The translations under genes and the position numbers were made by a program. This document shows, piece by piece, positions 1 through 9,168 of a stretch of 64,000 nucleotides of DNA (its first letter is position 1; the number at the start of each line of letters is the position of its first letter). The notes beneath the pieces are model-generated. The model did not search any database. It was not told the DNA's origin and was given only the letters and a program-made list of their open reading frames with translations. Origin of the DNA: Roseivirga sp. 4D4 (lineage in GTDB: Bacteria; Bacteroidota; Bacteroidia; Cytophagales; Cyclobacteriaceae); assembly GCF_001747095.1 (NCBI RefSeq), contig NZ_MDGP01000001.1, forward strand, positions 3,207,001-3,271,000, written 5' to 3'.

Positions 1-2231
1 TTGTTGGCTTGCCCACCTATATATGGGCTGTTAGTTCTAATATGAATAACTGGTTTGGAGAACTTCCATCCTACTCTCAATTAGAAAATCCAGATCAAAA
101 TCTGACCTCCACGCTATACACTTCCGATGGCGTTCAACTGGGTTCTGGTTACTTTCGCGATAACAGAAATCCTGTGACTTATGACGAGTTGGGCGATAAC
201 CTCATCAATGCTTTACTAGCGGCAGAAGACATTCGGTTTGAGCAACACTCTGGCATTGACCTAGAGAGTATGTTTCGTGTAGCTTATGGTGTGTTGACCT
301 TTAACCGAAAGGGAGGTGGTAGTACCATCAGTCAACAACTAGCCAAACAACTTTTCTCCACCAGGGTATTGGACGAAAGAGACAAAGGAAAACTGGAAGG
401 CAAGAACCGAATGCTTGACGAGTTGATCTATAAGACTAAAGAATGGATACTGTCTGTTCGACTTGAAAAGTCTTATACCAAGCAGGAGATTATGGCCATG
501 TACTACAACACTGTTGAGTTTGGCAACAACGCGTTTGGTATTAAATCAGCTGCTAAGACCTATTTTAACAAGCTCCCTAGCGAACTTACGGTACCTGAAG
601 CGGCTGTTTTAGCTGGTATGCAAAAAGGAGTAACTACCTACAGACCAGATAACAACCCGGAAAACTCAAAACGCAGAAGAAATGTCGTCATGAGTCAAAT
701 GGTGAAGTATGGTTTCCTAGACCAGACTGTATATGATACGCTCAGGCCGAAAGACATTGAACTGACCTTAAAACAGCAAGATCAAAATGCAGGACTAGCC
801 CAGTATTTCCGTGAAGTAGCGAGGGGTGACTTGAGAGAACTTTGCAAAGAGCTAGGTTATGACCTCTATGCCGATGGCCTTAAGATTTATACAACAATCG
901 ATAGTCGAATGCAAGCCTATGCAGAATTTGCCATGGACAGTGCCATGAGTAAGTTGCAGGCAAGATTTGATACCTTACTAGCTAAGGAAGAAAGGACTCT
1001 TTGGATTGATAGCAAAGACAGAGAGATTGAAAACTTCTTAGAAGATAATGTGATACCAAGAACCAAGGCCTATCGCAACTTGGTGAAGCAATACGGAGAA
1101 GATTCTGACTCTGTGGATTACTATATGAACCTCCCAAAAAAGCTAAGTGTGTTTTCTTGGAATGGAGATATTGACACCGTCATGAGTTCTATTGACTCTA
1201 TTATGTATTACAAGCAGTTTCTTCAGGCAGGTTTTATGGCCACAGACCCTAGAACTGGCGGTATTAAAGCCTGGGTTGGCGGTACCAACTTCTCACATTT
1301 CAAATATGATCATGTACGATTAGGGAAAAGACAACCGGGTTCACTTTTCAAGCCCTTCGTTTATACCACCGCTGTGGAACAAGGCTACTCTCCTTGTTTC
1401 ACCTTTAAAGATGAGGCCGTATCGATTGATATTCCTTTTCAGGATGAGCCTTGGAGTCCCCAAAATGCTGAGGGTAGATTCAGTGGTGAAGATATGACGC
1501 TGAAAACGGCCATGGCCAAATCAGTGAACTCTGTTACCGCAAGAGTGATGGATATTGTCAAACCTGAAAAAGTGGTCGATATGACCAAGAGGCTTGGTAT
1601 AAAAAGTACTATTCCTCCCTATTACTCGATTGCTTTGGGTACAGAAGTGGCCTCTCTTTACGAATTAGTTGGGGCTTACGGCACATTTGCGAATAAGGGC
1701 GTGCATATTGAGCCTTATTACGTAAGTCGAATTGAAGATAGATTTGGCAATGTGATATACAACGAACCTCCAAGAAAAAGTAGGGCTATTAGTGAGGATG
1801 TGGCATACGTGATGTTGAATATGCTTCAGGAAACCGTTAACTCTGGATCTGGAAATAGGCTTCAATGGGAATATCAATTGGTGGATCGCGGTCAAAAAGA
1901 AAGTAACTTGGGGGCCAAAACAGGAACAACTCAAAACTCCTCTGATGGTTGGTTTATGGCCATTACACAAAACTTAATCGCAGGTGCCTGGGTTGGTGGC
2001 GATGACAGAGCTATTCGTTTTACCAAATGGACTGATGGACAAGGTGCCAGAACGGCAATGCCAATTGTTGGTCTCTTTCTGCAACAGGTATATGCAGATT
2101 CGACACTCGGTATTGAGAAATCGCTTTTCGATCGACCAGCAGAGTTAAGTTTAGAAATTGATTGTCAAAAATTCTCCGATGTACTAAGTACATCTGACAG
2201 CACGATCATCTTTGATGATGAGATTTATTAA
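1..2231 (+). CDS. Class A penicillin-binding protein (PBP1A-like), 5' truncated by window edge
   Basis: Bifunctional peptidoglycan glycosyltransferase/transpeptidase that polymerises and cross-links cell-wall glycan on the periplasmic face. The reading frame is open to the left edge (codons from base 3). Members of this family start with a short cytoplasmic tail and a membrane helix; only the end of that part is present here, so the true start lies outside. Counting from base 9: GT51 motif EDIRFEQHSG near residues 73-82 and GGSTISQQLAKQ near 103-114; transpeptidase SxxK at Ser445/Lys448 (GSLFKPF), SxN at Ser505-Asn507 (KSVNS) and KTG at 637-639. All active-site motifs are intact. uvrC starts 9 bases after its stop, so the two are probably co-transcribed. 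Identity is secure; the exact paralogue (1A versus another class A PBP) is not. Confidence 0.93.
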   Translation, partial: VGLPTYIWAVSSNMNNWFGELPSYSQLENPDQNLTSTLYTSDGVQLGSGYFRDNRNPVTYDELGDNLINALLAAEDIRFEQHSGIDLESMFRVAYGVLTFNRKGGGSTISQQLAKQLFSTRVLDERDKGKLEGKNRMLDELIYKTKEWILSVRLEKSYTKQEIMAMYYNTVEFGNNAFGIKSAAKTYFNKLPSELTVPEAAVLAGMQKGVTTYRPDNNPENSKRRRNVVMSQMVKYGFLDQTVYDTLRPKDIELTLKQQDQNAGLAQYFREVARGDLRELCKELGYDLYADGLKIYTTIDSRMQAYAEFAMDSAMSKLQARFDTLLAKEERTLWIDSKDREIENFLEDNVIPRTKAYRNLVKQYGEDSDSVDYYMNLPKKLSVFSWNGDIDTVMSSIDSIMYYKQFLQAGFMATDPRTGGIKAWVGGTNFSHFKYDHVRLGKRQPGSLFKPFVYTTAVEQGYSPCFTFKDEAVSIDIPFQDEPWSPQNAEGRFSGEDMTLKTAMAKSVNSVTARVMDIVKPEKVVDMTKRLGIKSTIPPYYSIALGTEVASLYELVGAYGTFANKGVHIEPYYVSRIEDRFGNVIYNEPPRKSRAISEDVAYVMLNMLQETVNSGSGNRLQWEYQLVDRGQKESNLGAKTGTTQNSSDGWFMAITQNLIAGAWVGGDDRAIRFTKWTDGQGARTAMPIVGLFLQQVYADSTLGIEKSLFDRPAELSLEIDCQKFSDVLSTSDSTIIFDDEIY

Positions 2232-2240
2232 TTTCGACCC

Positions 2241-4049
2241 ATGGAGGTCACCCGCTTTACACCATCAGATATCCTGAAACTCCCCGATAGTCCGGGCGTA
2301 TATCGTTACTTCAATGAAGCGGGTGTATTGATCTATGTAGGCAAGGCCAAAAGCCTCAAAAAGCGAGTGTCTAGTTACTTCAATAAGAATGCGGGAGTCA
2401 ACCGGAAAACCAGAAGACTTGTCAGCGAAATCAAAGAAATAGAGATTACACTTGTCAATTCTGAGTTTGATGCTCTCTTGCTAGAAAACAATCTCATTAA
2501 GCAGAATCAACCCAAGTATAACATACTGCTAAAAGACGATAAAACTTTCCCCTATATCTGTGTTTCGAATGAGCGCTTTCCGCGCATATACAGCACCAGA
2601 AAGTTCATTCCTTCTAACGGCACTTACTTTGGCCCCTATGCCAATGTAAAAGTGATGAACAATGTGTTGAGATTGATTAATAACCTTTTCACATTAAGAA
2701 CCTGTCGCTTCGATCTCTCCGAAGACAATATTGCGAAGGGTAAATTCAAAGTCTGTCTTGAATATCACATCGGCAATTGCAAAGGTCCATGTGAAGGTTT
2801 GCAGACCGAAGAAGACTATTTAAAGGATATAGATCAGGCCATCAATATCCTGAAAGGAAGCTTATCCATACCCAAGCAGTATTTCAAAGAAAGAATGAGT
2901 ACTGCTGCTGAAAACCTTGAGTTCGAACAGGCGCAGAAATTCAAAGAGAAGCTTGATATGGTCGATCTCTTCCAGTCCAGGTCTGTAGTGGTGAGCCCCA
3001 AGATTGCCGACTTGGATGTATTCACGATCATCACGGATGAAAAATGGGCATTCGTGAATTATCTGCGTATTAAAAACGGTACGATCAACCTGTCCCAAAC
3101 TTCTGAAGTAAAGAAACGACTCGATGAGTCCGATGAAGAGATTCTGATGTTACTCTTGATTCAACTTAGAGATCAGTATCAGAGTAGTGCCAAAGAAGTA
3201 CTTGTCAATAAGCCAATCGATTTCAACTCAGATAACTTCAAGACAATTCAACCTCAAATTGGGGATAAGAAGAAGTTGATCGACCTTTCTTTAAAGAATG
3301 CCCTCTTTGCCAAGAAGGAGAAGTATGCATCTCTCGAAAATGTCAAAGACAAGGGAAATCGAGTGCTCAAGCAACTCCAGAATGATCTGCAATTAAAGGA
3401 ACTACCAACCCACATTGAATGCTTTGATAACTCTAACATTCAGGGTACCAATCCAGTGGCATCCATGGTATGCTTTAAGATGGGCCGACCTTCTAAGAAG
3501 GATTACAGGCATTATAAAATCAAAACAGTAGTTGGACCAGATGACTTTGGCTCCATGAAAGAGGTTGTTGGAAGAAGATATAAGCGACTTTTAGACGAGG
3601 ATGCTCCCCTTCCAAAGCTTATCATCATTGATGGGGGTAAGGGCCAATTGAATGCCGCCTGTGATGCACTGGTAGAACTCGGTCTATATGGTACCATTCC
3701 AATCATCGGCATCGCAAAGCGACTGGAAGAGCTTTATTTCCCGGGCGATCAATTCGCCTTGCACATTGATAAGAAATCAGAGTCGTTAAGGTTGATACAA
3801 AAGCTGCGTGATGAGGCACATAGATTTGCCATTACTTTCCATAGAGACCTTAGAAGTAAAAACAGCTTCAACTTTGAGCTTGAAAATGTGAAAGGCCTGG
3901 GAAGAGTTACGGTGAATAAATTACTCAAGGAATTCAAAACCATGAGTAAGATAGAAGCAGCCTCGGAAGCCGAACTCAATGAGTTGGTGGGTGAAGCAAG
4001 AACGCGGTTAATCAAGAATTTCTTCCAACAAAAAAAGGAAGCCAAATAG
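2241..4049 (+). CDS. uvrC: Excinuclease ABC subunit C (UvrC)
   Basis: Nuclease of the UvrABC nucleotide excision repair system; it makes the 3' and 5' incisions around a lesion bound by UvrB. At 602 residues it has the normal family length. Domains in order: N-terminal GIY-YIG nuclease (SPGVYRYF, then IYVGKAKSLKKR, about residues 12-45), a Cys-containing linker (CLEYHIGNCKGPC), a UVR/UvrB-binding helix pair around residues 214-240 (ENLEFEQAQKFKEKL), the RNase H-like endonuclease domain from about residue 390 (ECFDNSNIQG, IIIDGGKGQL), and C-terminal helix-hairpin-helix motifs (ENVKGLGRVTVNKLL). The ATG at 2241 is the first start after the upstream gene and gives the expected N-terminus. The last codons lie inside a hairpin that looks like the gene's own terminator. 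Confidence 0.97.
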   Translation: MEVTRFTPSDILKLPDSPGVYRYFNEAGVLIYVGKAKSLKKRVSSYFNKNAGVNRKTRRLVSEIKEIEITLVNSEFDALLLENNLIKQNQPKYNILLKDDKTFPYICVSNERFPRIYSTRKFIPSNGTYFGPYANVKVMNNVLRLINNLFTLRTCRFDLSEDNIAKGKFKVCLEYHIGNCKGPCEGLQTEEDYLKDIDQAINILKGSLSIPKQYFKERMSTAAENLEFEQAQKFKEKLDMVDLFQSRSVVVSPKIADLDVFTIITDEKWAFVNYLRIKNGTINLSQTSEVKKRLDESDEEILMLLLIQLRDQYQSSAKEVLVNKPIDFNSDNFKTIQPQIGDKKKLIDLSLKNALFAKKEKYASLENVKDKGNRVLKQLQNDLQLKELPTHIECFDNSNIQGTNPVASMVCFKMGRPSKKDYRHYKIKTVVGPDDFGSMKEVVGRRYKRLLDEDAPLPKLIIIDGGKGQLNAACDALVELGLYGTIPIIGIAKRLEELYFPGDQFALHIDKKSESLRLIQKLRDEAHRFAITFHRDLRSKNSFNFELENVKGLGRVTVNKLLKEFKTMSKIEAASEAELNELVGEARTRLIKNFFQQKKEAK

Positions 4050-4059
4050 CTTCCTTTTT
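4031..4059. terminator. Bidirectional intrinsic terminator between convergent uvrC and gldN
   Basis: An 11-bp stem (AAAAAGGAAGC / GCTTCCTTTTT) with a six-base loop, an A-tract on the left arm and a T-tract on the right, so it can end transcription from both sides. The left arm and most of the loop are the last codons and stop of uvrC; gldN ends 21 bases further on. Confidence 0.8.
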
Positions 4060-4079
4060 CATTTATCATTCGACAATCT

Positions 4080-5120
4080 CTAGTATTCCCAGAGGTTGTG
4101 CATTTTCTCTAACAGTTCGAAACGCTTCTTCATGGCCTGCTCAATGATTGAGTAGTCGTAATTCTGTTTTCCGTAAAGCGTCTGAATATTATCGTCTCCA
4201 ATATTCTGGAATTTAGTAATGTAGGTACTGAATAACCTTAGGTCAAAGGCATGAGCAAAACTCAACTCTTTGTTACGAGGGTTACGATCGTTGTACCAAT
4301 ACGCCCTATCCTTATTACTCTCTCCGTAGATCTTAGCAATATAGGCCACCAACTCCTGATATTTCACTCTCACAATTTCTCTTTCAGCACCATCTACAGA
4401 TGACTTTGGAGGAGCGATAAGTGTAACAGAAACAATATCCCACTTGGCCAAAGACTGATTTCTATCGAACAGTAAATCCTCTTCCAATAAAAGCACATCT
4501 AAATCACCTTTAATAGCAGGGTCAAGTGCCTTAGCACCAGAAGTTGCCGCATATTCTGCATCAATGATCGAGTCTAGCCTTGCATTACTGTAATTCGCAT
4601 AGATTCCTCCATCACGAATTTTCAAAGCGGTTCGGGCTCTAGGTCTTTGTGTCTCATCATAATTACCTTGCTGGGTTGAAAAGTCTGACAGATTTGTATT
4701 GAAATCCTCTTCCAATAAAATATCGTCTTCGGTGAATGTCTTCACCTCATTTTCCAAGGTTTGATAAGGTGTTATCCCAACAACCTGATCTAATGCTTCA
4801 TTTTGAGCCTTATAGTACTCCCTTATTCCCTCAATGATGATTTTGGTTATCCTAGACTCCTTTGCATTCCAATTAGAATTCTGCTTTTCATTAAAATTCA
4901 TTTTTGACCAAAGACGAATGCTAAACATTACGTCTTCGTCTCTTATAGGACGCACAGAAAACTCATTGTTTTGCTTCTTGGCACTATTGAGTCCAGCCAC
5001 TTTAGTGGTGCTCTCAATAGTTTCCAGAAACTTGGCAGGGTCAATACCTGTACCCTCTTCCTGCGCAATAGCATTCAAGGTTAAAAGCATTAACAATAAG
5101 CCGGATAATCTCTTCATCAT
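4080..5120 (-). CDS. gldN: Type IX secretion/gliding protein GldN
   Basis: Periplasmic component of the type IX secretion system. In the family, GldN (PorN) binds the outer-membrane lipoprotein GldK (PorK), and together they form the large periplasmic ring. A Sec signal peptide is visible (MMKRLSGLLLMLLTLNAIAQ), followed by a soluble domain with the family features IRLWSKMNFNEKQN and YIAKIYGESNKDRA. Length 346 residues. An Asp/Glu-rich middle stretch (DILLEEDFN, about residues 125-150) precedes the second half. It is the last gene of gldKLMN, starting 11 bases after gldM stops, and ends at a terminator shared with uvrC. The identification rests on both sequence and gene order. Confidence 0.93.
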   Translation of the reverse strand: MMKRLSGLLLMLLTLNAIAQEEGTGIDPAKFLETIESTTKVAGLNSAKKQNNEFSVRPIRDEDVMFSIRLWSKMNFNEKQNSNWNAKESRITKIIIEGIREYYKAQNEALDQVVGITPYQTLENEVKTFTEDDILLEEDFNTNLSDFSTQQGNYDETQRPRARTALKIRDGGIYANYSNARLDSIIDAEYAATSGAKALDPAIKGDLDVLLLEEDLLFDRNQSLAKWDIVSVTLIAPPKSSVDGAEREIVRVKYQELVAYIAKIYGESNKDRAYWYNDRNPRNKELSFAHAFDLRLFSTYITKFQNIGDDNIQTLYGKQNYDYSIIEQAMKKRFELLEKMHNLWEY

Positions 5121-5131
5121 AACGTTAAAAT

Positions 5132-6937
5132 CTAATTGATGATCATCGTCATATTATCTACAAAAACGATAGGAATCTGCTCACTTTTATAGTTTACTCT
5201 AGCAATTTCTTCTATGGACACAACCAGCTGATCTCCAGAAGCCATTCGTGCTCTTATAGAAGATAAATCTACATCTGGTGTCAAGCCATCAATTCTGATC
5301 TGACCTTTTCTCTGAGTCCCTCTAGTCAAGTAAATAGTACCTTTAGTCACATAGAAGTTCGCATCATCAGGGTACTTCTCAGCAAATGCTGCATCAGGAT
5401 TCAGCCTTAGATCAAGCCTTGTTGGCATATCTGTAAGTCCCACATTTGGATTATAAACCTGTCCATTAGGACGTACATCCAGTGCAGGTAATGGCACATT
5501 TCGAGCCTCAAACTCTCTGAAGCCAATGTATTGACCTCCACTTGATACATCTATCTTAACGGCTCTGTTGTTAGGCACAACCGAAACCTGACCCTTAGTA
5601 GAACCTTGCGTATATGTTGCTCCAGTAACCGTAAAGCGCGGCTGATAGACCGGCCCTAAAGCAGGAACATTAATTGTCAAGTTGTTATTACAATTTAGAT
5701 ACAGTACATCAACTGATTGCGAACGTACATCAATTACAGGTCTTGCTACAAAGTACTCGTGAGTTGTAGTCCTGGTAATTTGACTACCTGTTCCATCGTC
5801 AGCTGTAATCTCTACTTCGAAAGTCTTTTTTGCCAAGCCATTCGCATCGTACTCACTCTCGCGAGCCGAAGTTGGAAAATCAATTTGTCCTCTTCCACCA
5901 AGCATTGTAACATCTTGACCATTCATCTTCACGGTCGGTTCAAGTTTTGAGTTACCAAGCGTCAAAAAGGCCTGGGCTTTAAAAGGTAAACCTGCTGTTA
6001 TAATATTCGACTCAGATAATACAGTAGCTTCAGCGTAATCAATACCTGCAAAAGCACCTGTCAAGAAGTCTTCAGGGTCAATCGCATCACTAGAAGTGTT
6101 TGATGGCTGACTCGGTGTCGTTGATGGTGTATTAGCTACATTATCATTTTCAGCAACTTGCTGTGGCTCACTTGACTGAGTTGCCGGAGCAGACTGAACA
6201 CTTTCTATCGATGGTATGTCATTTGGATTAACAGAAACTGCCGTACCTACAAAAGACTTTAGTTTGTTCAAAGCAACAGCCTCTTTACTGTAAATCTGAT
6301 TTTTATAGAATGTCAATTGGGCAAGAACCGAAGCTAAGGGTGCTTTGTAGAAATTAAAGTCAGCATAATCCTTCTTCTTCTCTTCCTGATTATTCTCGTA
6401 CATTTTGATATCATCCGCCTTAAGAGCAATTGATTCCATCCATTCTGGAGTCATGGTATCCTTTCCCAAAAGGGCGATTAGACCATTAACCTTTTCAGGA
6501 TATTCATCGAGCTTTGCTTTTAACTCATCAGCAAACCCTTGATTCACCATATAATTAGACGGCTCCTCGTATTTTTTCAAGGTGGATCTTTTTCTCAATT
6601 TAGAGGTATCTCCTCCTGTTGAAACTTTCCCAAGCTCATACTTAAGATTATCAAGGTAAGCAGCTAGTCCGTTGGTATAGTTTCTTACACCCTCGGCTAC
6701 TTTTGCCACAGCTTGATCACCCTGTTTATCTCCTTGATTGACTACATCCGATTGGATGTCGCCTAAGATAGTCTGATTGTAGTCCAAGAAAGACGCGTTT
6801 GAAACTTCCAAACCGCTTTCCATCAATACGAATTTCTCCAGTACGGAGTCCTTAATCTGTAGGGCAAGAAGAGCGGTCAGCACGAGATACATCATGCCAA
6901 TCATCTTCTGCCGCGGGGTTTCTTTACCTCCTGCCAT
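5132..6937 (-). CDS. gldM: Type IX secretion motor protein GldM
   Basis: Single-pass inner-membrane protein that, with GldL, forms the proton-driven motor of gliding and type IX secretion; its large periplasmic part reaches GldK/GldN. The N-terminus has the family signature: a short cytoplasmic tail with Arg9 (GGKETPRQKM) and one membrane helix (MIGMMYLVLTALLAL). The periplasmic part follows with several beta domains. Length 601 residues, longer than the roughly 515 usual in Flavobacterium. Part of the excess is a low-complexity Ser/Thr/Pro/Gln/Asn linker at about residues 243-290, which would separate the first and second periplasmic domains. Eleven-base gaps on each side (to gldL and gldN) support one operon. 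Confidence 0.95.
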   Translation of the reverse strand: MAGGKETPRQKMIGMMYLVLTALLALQIKDSVLEKFVLMESGLEVSNASFLDYNQTILGDIQSDVVNQGDKQGDQAVAKVAEGVRNYTNGLAAYLDNLKYELGKVSTGGDTSKLRKRSTLKKYEEPSNYMVNQGFADELKAKLDEYPEKVNGLIALLGKDTMTPEWMESIALKADDIKMYENNQEEKKKDYADFNFYKAPLASVLAQLTFYKNQIYSKEAVALNKLKSFVGTAVSVNPNDIPSIESVQSAPATQSSEPQQVAENDNVANTPSTTPSQPSNTSSDAIDPEDFLTGAFAGIDYAEATVLSESNIITAGLPFKAQAFLTLGNSKLEPTVKMNGQDVTMLGGRGQIDFPTSARESEYDANGLAKKTFEVEITADDGTGSQITRTTTHEYFVARPVIDVRSQSVDVLYLNCNNNLTINVPALGPVYQPRFTVTGATYTQGSTKGQVSVVPNNRAVKIDVSSGGQYIGFREFEARNVPLPALDVRPNGQVYNPNVGLTDMPTRLDLRLNPDAAFAEKYPDDANFYVTKGTIYLTRGTQRKGQIRIDGLTPDVDLSSIRARMASGDQLVVSIEEIARVNYKSEQIPIVFVDNMTMIIN

Positions 6938-6948
6938 TATCTTTCAGA

Positions 6949-7755
6949 TTAAGAGTTTGATTGTTTCATTGCTGATAACATTGCTCCATATACCTTATTA
7001 AGCGAAGTAACATTCGAGTTCAGTTTCGCCATTTGGCCCTGGAACTCTTCAGTTTGCTTAGCGGTATTCATAGCTCCTTTGATCATGGTTTCCATGTTCG
7101 ACAGGTAGCCTTTCATATATTTTGCTACAGATTCCGTATCTGCTAATTCTGTTTTATAAGCACCACTCAAAGCCTGAAGCTGAGTAGCGGCATCTTTCAA
7201 CTGAGCTTGATAAGCTTCAGTTGCTGCTTTCAATTGTGTCTGGTTTGTACCAGAGCCCTTCACTGTGTTAGCTACCTCACTAAATGCGGTAGCAGCTTGG
7301 GCAGAAGATTGATCTATTCTAGCCAATGAAGCAGCTGCAGTTTTTGCATTTTTTGCATACTCATCGGTGGCAACAGATGCATTAGACATGTTGGCCATTT
7401 GCTTGGCATTGTTAGCCAAGTTATCCATTCCGGCTTTCAGGTTTTGAAGGCCCTCCTTGTTCATGGCTGCTTCCTTAAGCATTTTCTGCAAAGAAATATC
7501 TCCTTTATCAGAAGCTGCTCCATTGCTGTCTTTGGAATGATCGTATAAAAGCTTGGTATAGTCAGTACTCTTAGGCTCAAATGCAGAGAAAGCAAAAATT
7601 AGTGCTTCTACACTTAGTCCAGTAACAAGCATTACCGTTGCACCAGCCCAGCCCTCAAGCTTAAACATAGCACCAACAATTACTACAGAAGCACCAAGAC
7701 CGTAGATCTTGGGCATTACGTTGCCATAAAAGTTGTTAACGAATTTACTAGCCAT
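6949..7755 (-). CDS. gldL: Type IX secretion motor protein GldL
   Basis: Inner-membrane proton channel subunit that powers type IX secretion and gliding with GldM. Two N-terminal membrane helices are visible (about residues 17-31 and 36-58). The second carries a buried glutamate, Glu50 in GLSVEALIF, which corresponds to the glutamate needed for motor function in Flavobacterium GldL. The remainder is a long cytoplasmic Ala/Gln/Lys-rich helical domain of probable coiled-coil character. Length 268 residues, somewhat longer than the roughly 215 typical of Flavobacterium homologues. The start at 7755 begins MASKFVNNFYGNVMPKIYG, a standard GldL opening. It sits between gldK (45-base gap) and gldM (11-base gap). 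Confidence 0.95.
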   Translation of the reverse strand: MASKFVNNFYGNVMPKIYGLGASVVIVGAMFKLEGWAGATVMLVTGLSVEALIFAFSAFEPKSTDYTKLLYDHSKDSNGAASDKGDISLQKMLKEAAMNKEGLQNLKAGMDNLANNAKQMANMSNASVATDEYAKNAKTAAASLARIDQSSAQAATAFSEVANTVKGSGTNQTQLKAATEAYQAQLKDAATQLQALSGAYKTELADTESVAKYMKGYLSNMETMIKGAMNTAKQTEEFQGQMAKLNSNVTSLNKVYGAMLSAMKQSNS

Positions 7756-7800
7756 TTTTTTTCTTAGTTAGGTTGAAGTTAAATTATTCAATAGGTGAAA

Positions 7801-9024
7801 TTATTGTTGGCCAAGGTAGTCCATGGCACATCTAAAGCCGATAGAAGCCGAGGCTACATCACGGTATTCAAAAGATCTTGTTCCAGTTTGTAGATAGTAG
7901 GACACATCGTTCCATGCACCACCTCTGACCACTTTCTTTCCAAAGTGCGGGCTGTCGCTATCTGTTTCTGGATTATAAGTAAACATCGGGTTCAAATCCC
8001 AAACCAATGGATTATAGACCGGTGAAAAATCATCTCTACACCATTCTGCTACATTTCCTGACATATTGTACAGGTTGAATGGGTTAGGCAAGAATGCATT
8101 AACTGGAGCTGTGTAAGGATAGCCATCATCGGCATAGGCTCCTCTACCAGGTTTAAAGTTGGCTAGGAAACATCCATCCTTATTTCTAGTGTATGGATTT
8201 CCCCAAGGGTACTTTACAATTTCTCTACCTCCTCTGGCAGCGTACTCCCACTCCGCTTCAGTAGGGAGTCTAAAATCAGGGTATCTGGTTTCGATTGGGG
8301 AGGTATCTACAAAAGTACTGGCAGCAGCACCGTTAGCAGTACCAGCAGGTCCGACAGCACCAAGCACTGGAGCGGCATCAGCTGCAGCTGCAGCGGCTTC
8401 TCTATCCTTTTTCTTTCCTCCGAAAGAGAATAGGCCTCCTCCACCTTCATATTTTATTTGTTGACCATTATTTAGGTTGATGGTTCTCCATTCTGCAAAC
8501 TTCTCTGCAGCTTCCCAACTAACGCCCACAACAGGATAGTTATCAAAAGCGGCATGTTTCCAGTAATATTGTGTCATACGATCGGCATAGTGGTAAGTAA
8601 ATTCTTCTTCCCACACCTTTGGGTTAGGCATAACCGATGCAATCAAAGTAGCATCCCAGTACCTGTCTCCATTTTGCGCTAGCTCAGAAACATGATATAG
8701 GAATTGACGGTATTCGTTATTTGTTATTTCTTCAGCGTCCATGAAAAATGGACTCACTGTGATTTGTCTATTAGAATTAATTTGAGAGGCGGCTACATCT
8801 TCATCCGCCTGGCCCATAAAAAATGTTCCGGCAGGGATGGCAACCATACCATAAGGAAGCTCTTGATACCAACCTTCTCTATCAAGGACACCAAGAAGCT
8901 GGCCTTCTTCAAGCAGCTTTCCTTCTTTCCCTCCTCCTGCTAAGAAGCCATCGAACATACTACAACCGGCTGTGGTGCCGAGCAATAGTACAATCATAAG
9001 ACCCAGTACAGACTTTCTCATCAT
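7801..9024 (-). CDS. gldK: Gliding/type IX secretion lipoprotein GldK
   Basis: Outer-membrane lipoprotein that forms the periplasmic ring of the type IX system with GldN. It has a lipoprotein signal (hydrophobic stretch then TTAGC, Cys21) and a formylglycine-generating-enzyme-like (SUMF1) fold: AIPAGTFFMGQ, EITNNEYRQFL, VSWEAAEKFAEWR, FRLPTEAEWEYAARGG, NMSGNVAEWCRDDF, VVRGGAWND and a C-terminal IGFRCAMDY. Length 407 residues. An Ala/Gly-rich low-complexity insert sits at about residues 192-245, between the WR and FRLP motifs, and contains a run of seven Ala/Asp-type residues after KKKDRE. Two adjacent ATG codons at 9024/9021 are equally possible starts. It is the first gene of gldKLMN, downstream of a paired repeat that may control the operon. 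Confidence 0.95.
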   Translation of the reverse strand: MMRKSVLGLMIVLLLGTTAGCSMFDGFLAGGGKEGKLLEEGQLLGVLDREGWYQELPYGMVAIPAGTFFMGQADEDVAASQINSNRQITVSPFFMDAEEITNNEYRQFLYHVSELAQNGDRYWDATLIASVMPNPKVWEEEFTYHYADRMTQYYWKHAAFDNYPVVGVSWEAAEKFAEWRTINLNNGQQIKYEGGGGLFSFGGKKKDREAAAAAADAAPVLGAVGPAGTANGAAASTFVDTSPIETRYPDFRLPTEAEWEYAARGGREIVKYPWGNPYTRNKDGCFLANFKPGRGAYADDGYPYTAPVNAFLPNPFNLYNMSGNVAEWCRDDFSPVYNPLVWDLNPMFTYNPETDSDSPHFGKKVVRGGAWNDVSYYLQTGTRSFEYRDVASASIGFRCAMDYLGQQ

Positions 9025-9072
9025 AGTCAGTTTTTATAGTTTTCCTGGCCATTTACCTCCTCAAATGACGCC

Positions 9073-9134
9073 AGTAGTCCGCTTAAAGCGCGAAAATTAA
9101 TATTTTATTGTTAGTAATCCGCTGAGCGCGAAAA
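9073..9134. promoter_or_regulatory. Tandem imperfect direct repeats upstream of gldK (possible operator pair)
   Basis: On + the two copies read AGTAGTCCGCTTAAAGCGCG (then AAAA) at 9073-9096 and AGTAATCCGCTGAGCGCG (then AAAA) at 9113-9134, starting 40 bp apart. Each has an internal inverted repeat (CCGCTTAAAGCGCG). They lie 49-110 bp before the gldK start, in the 144-bp gap after the PorP/SprF gene. The repeat is seen directly; a role in controlling gldKLMN is inference, and part of a terminator for the upstream gene is an alternative. Confidence 0.5.
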
Positions 9135-9168
9135 AATTTCAACCTTTTCAATCTCACCGAACTTTTGT

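Noticed and set aside
9025..9168. Possible tRNA or small RNA in the gap before gldK
   Set aside because: No cloverleaf, anticodon stem or CCA-type end could be drawn; the structure is explained by the paired repeats.
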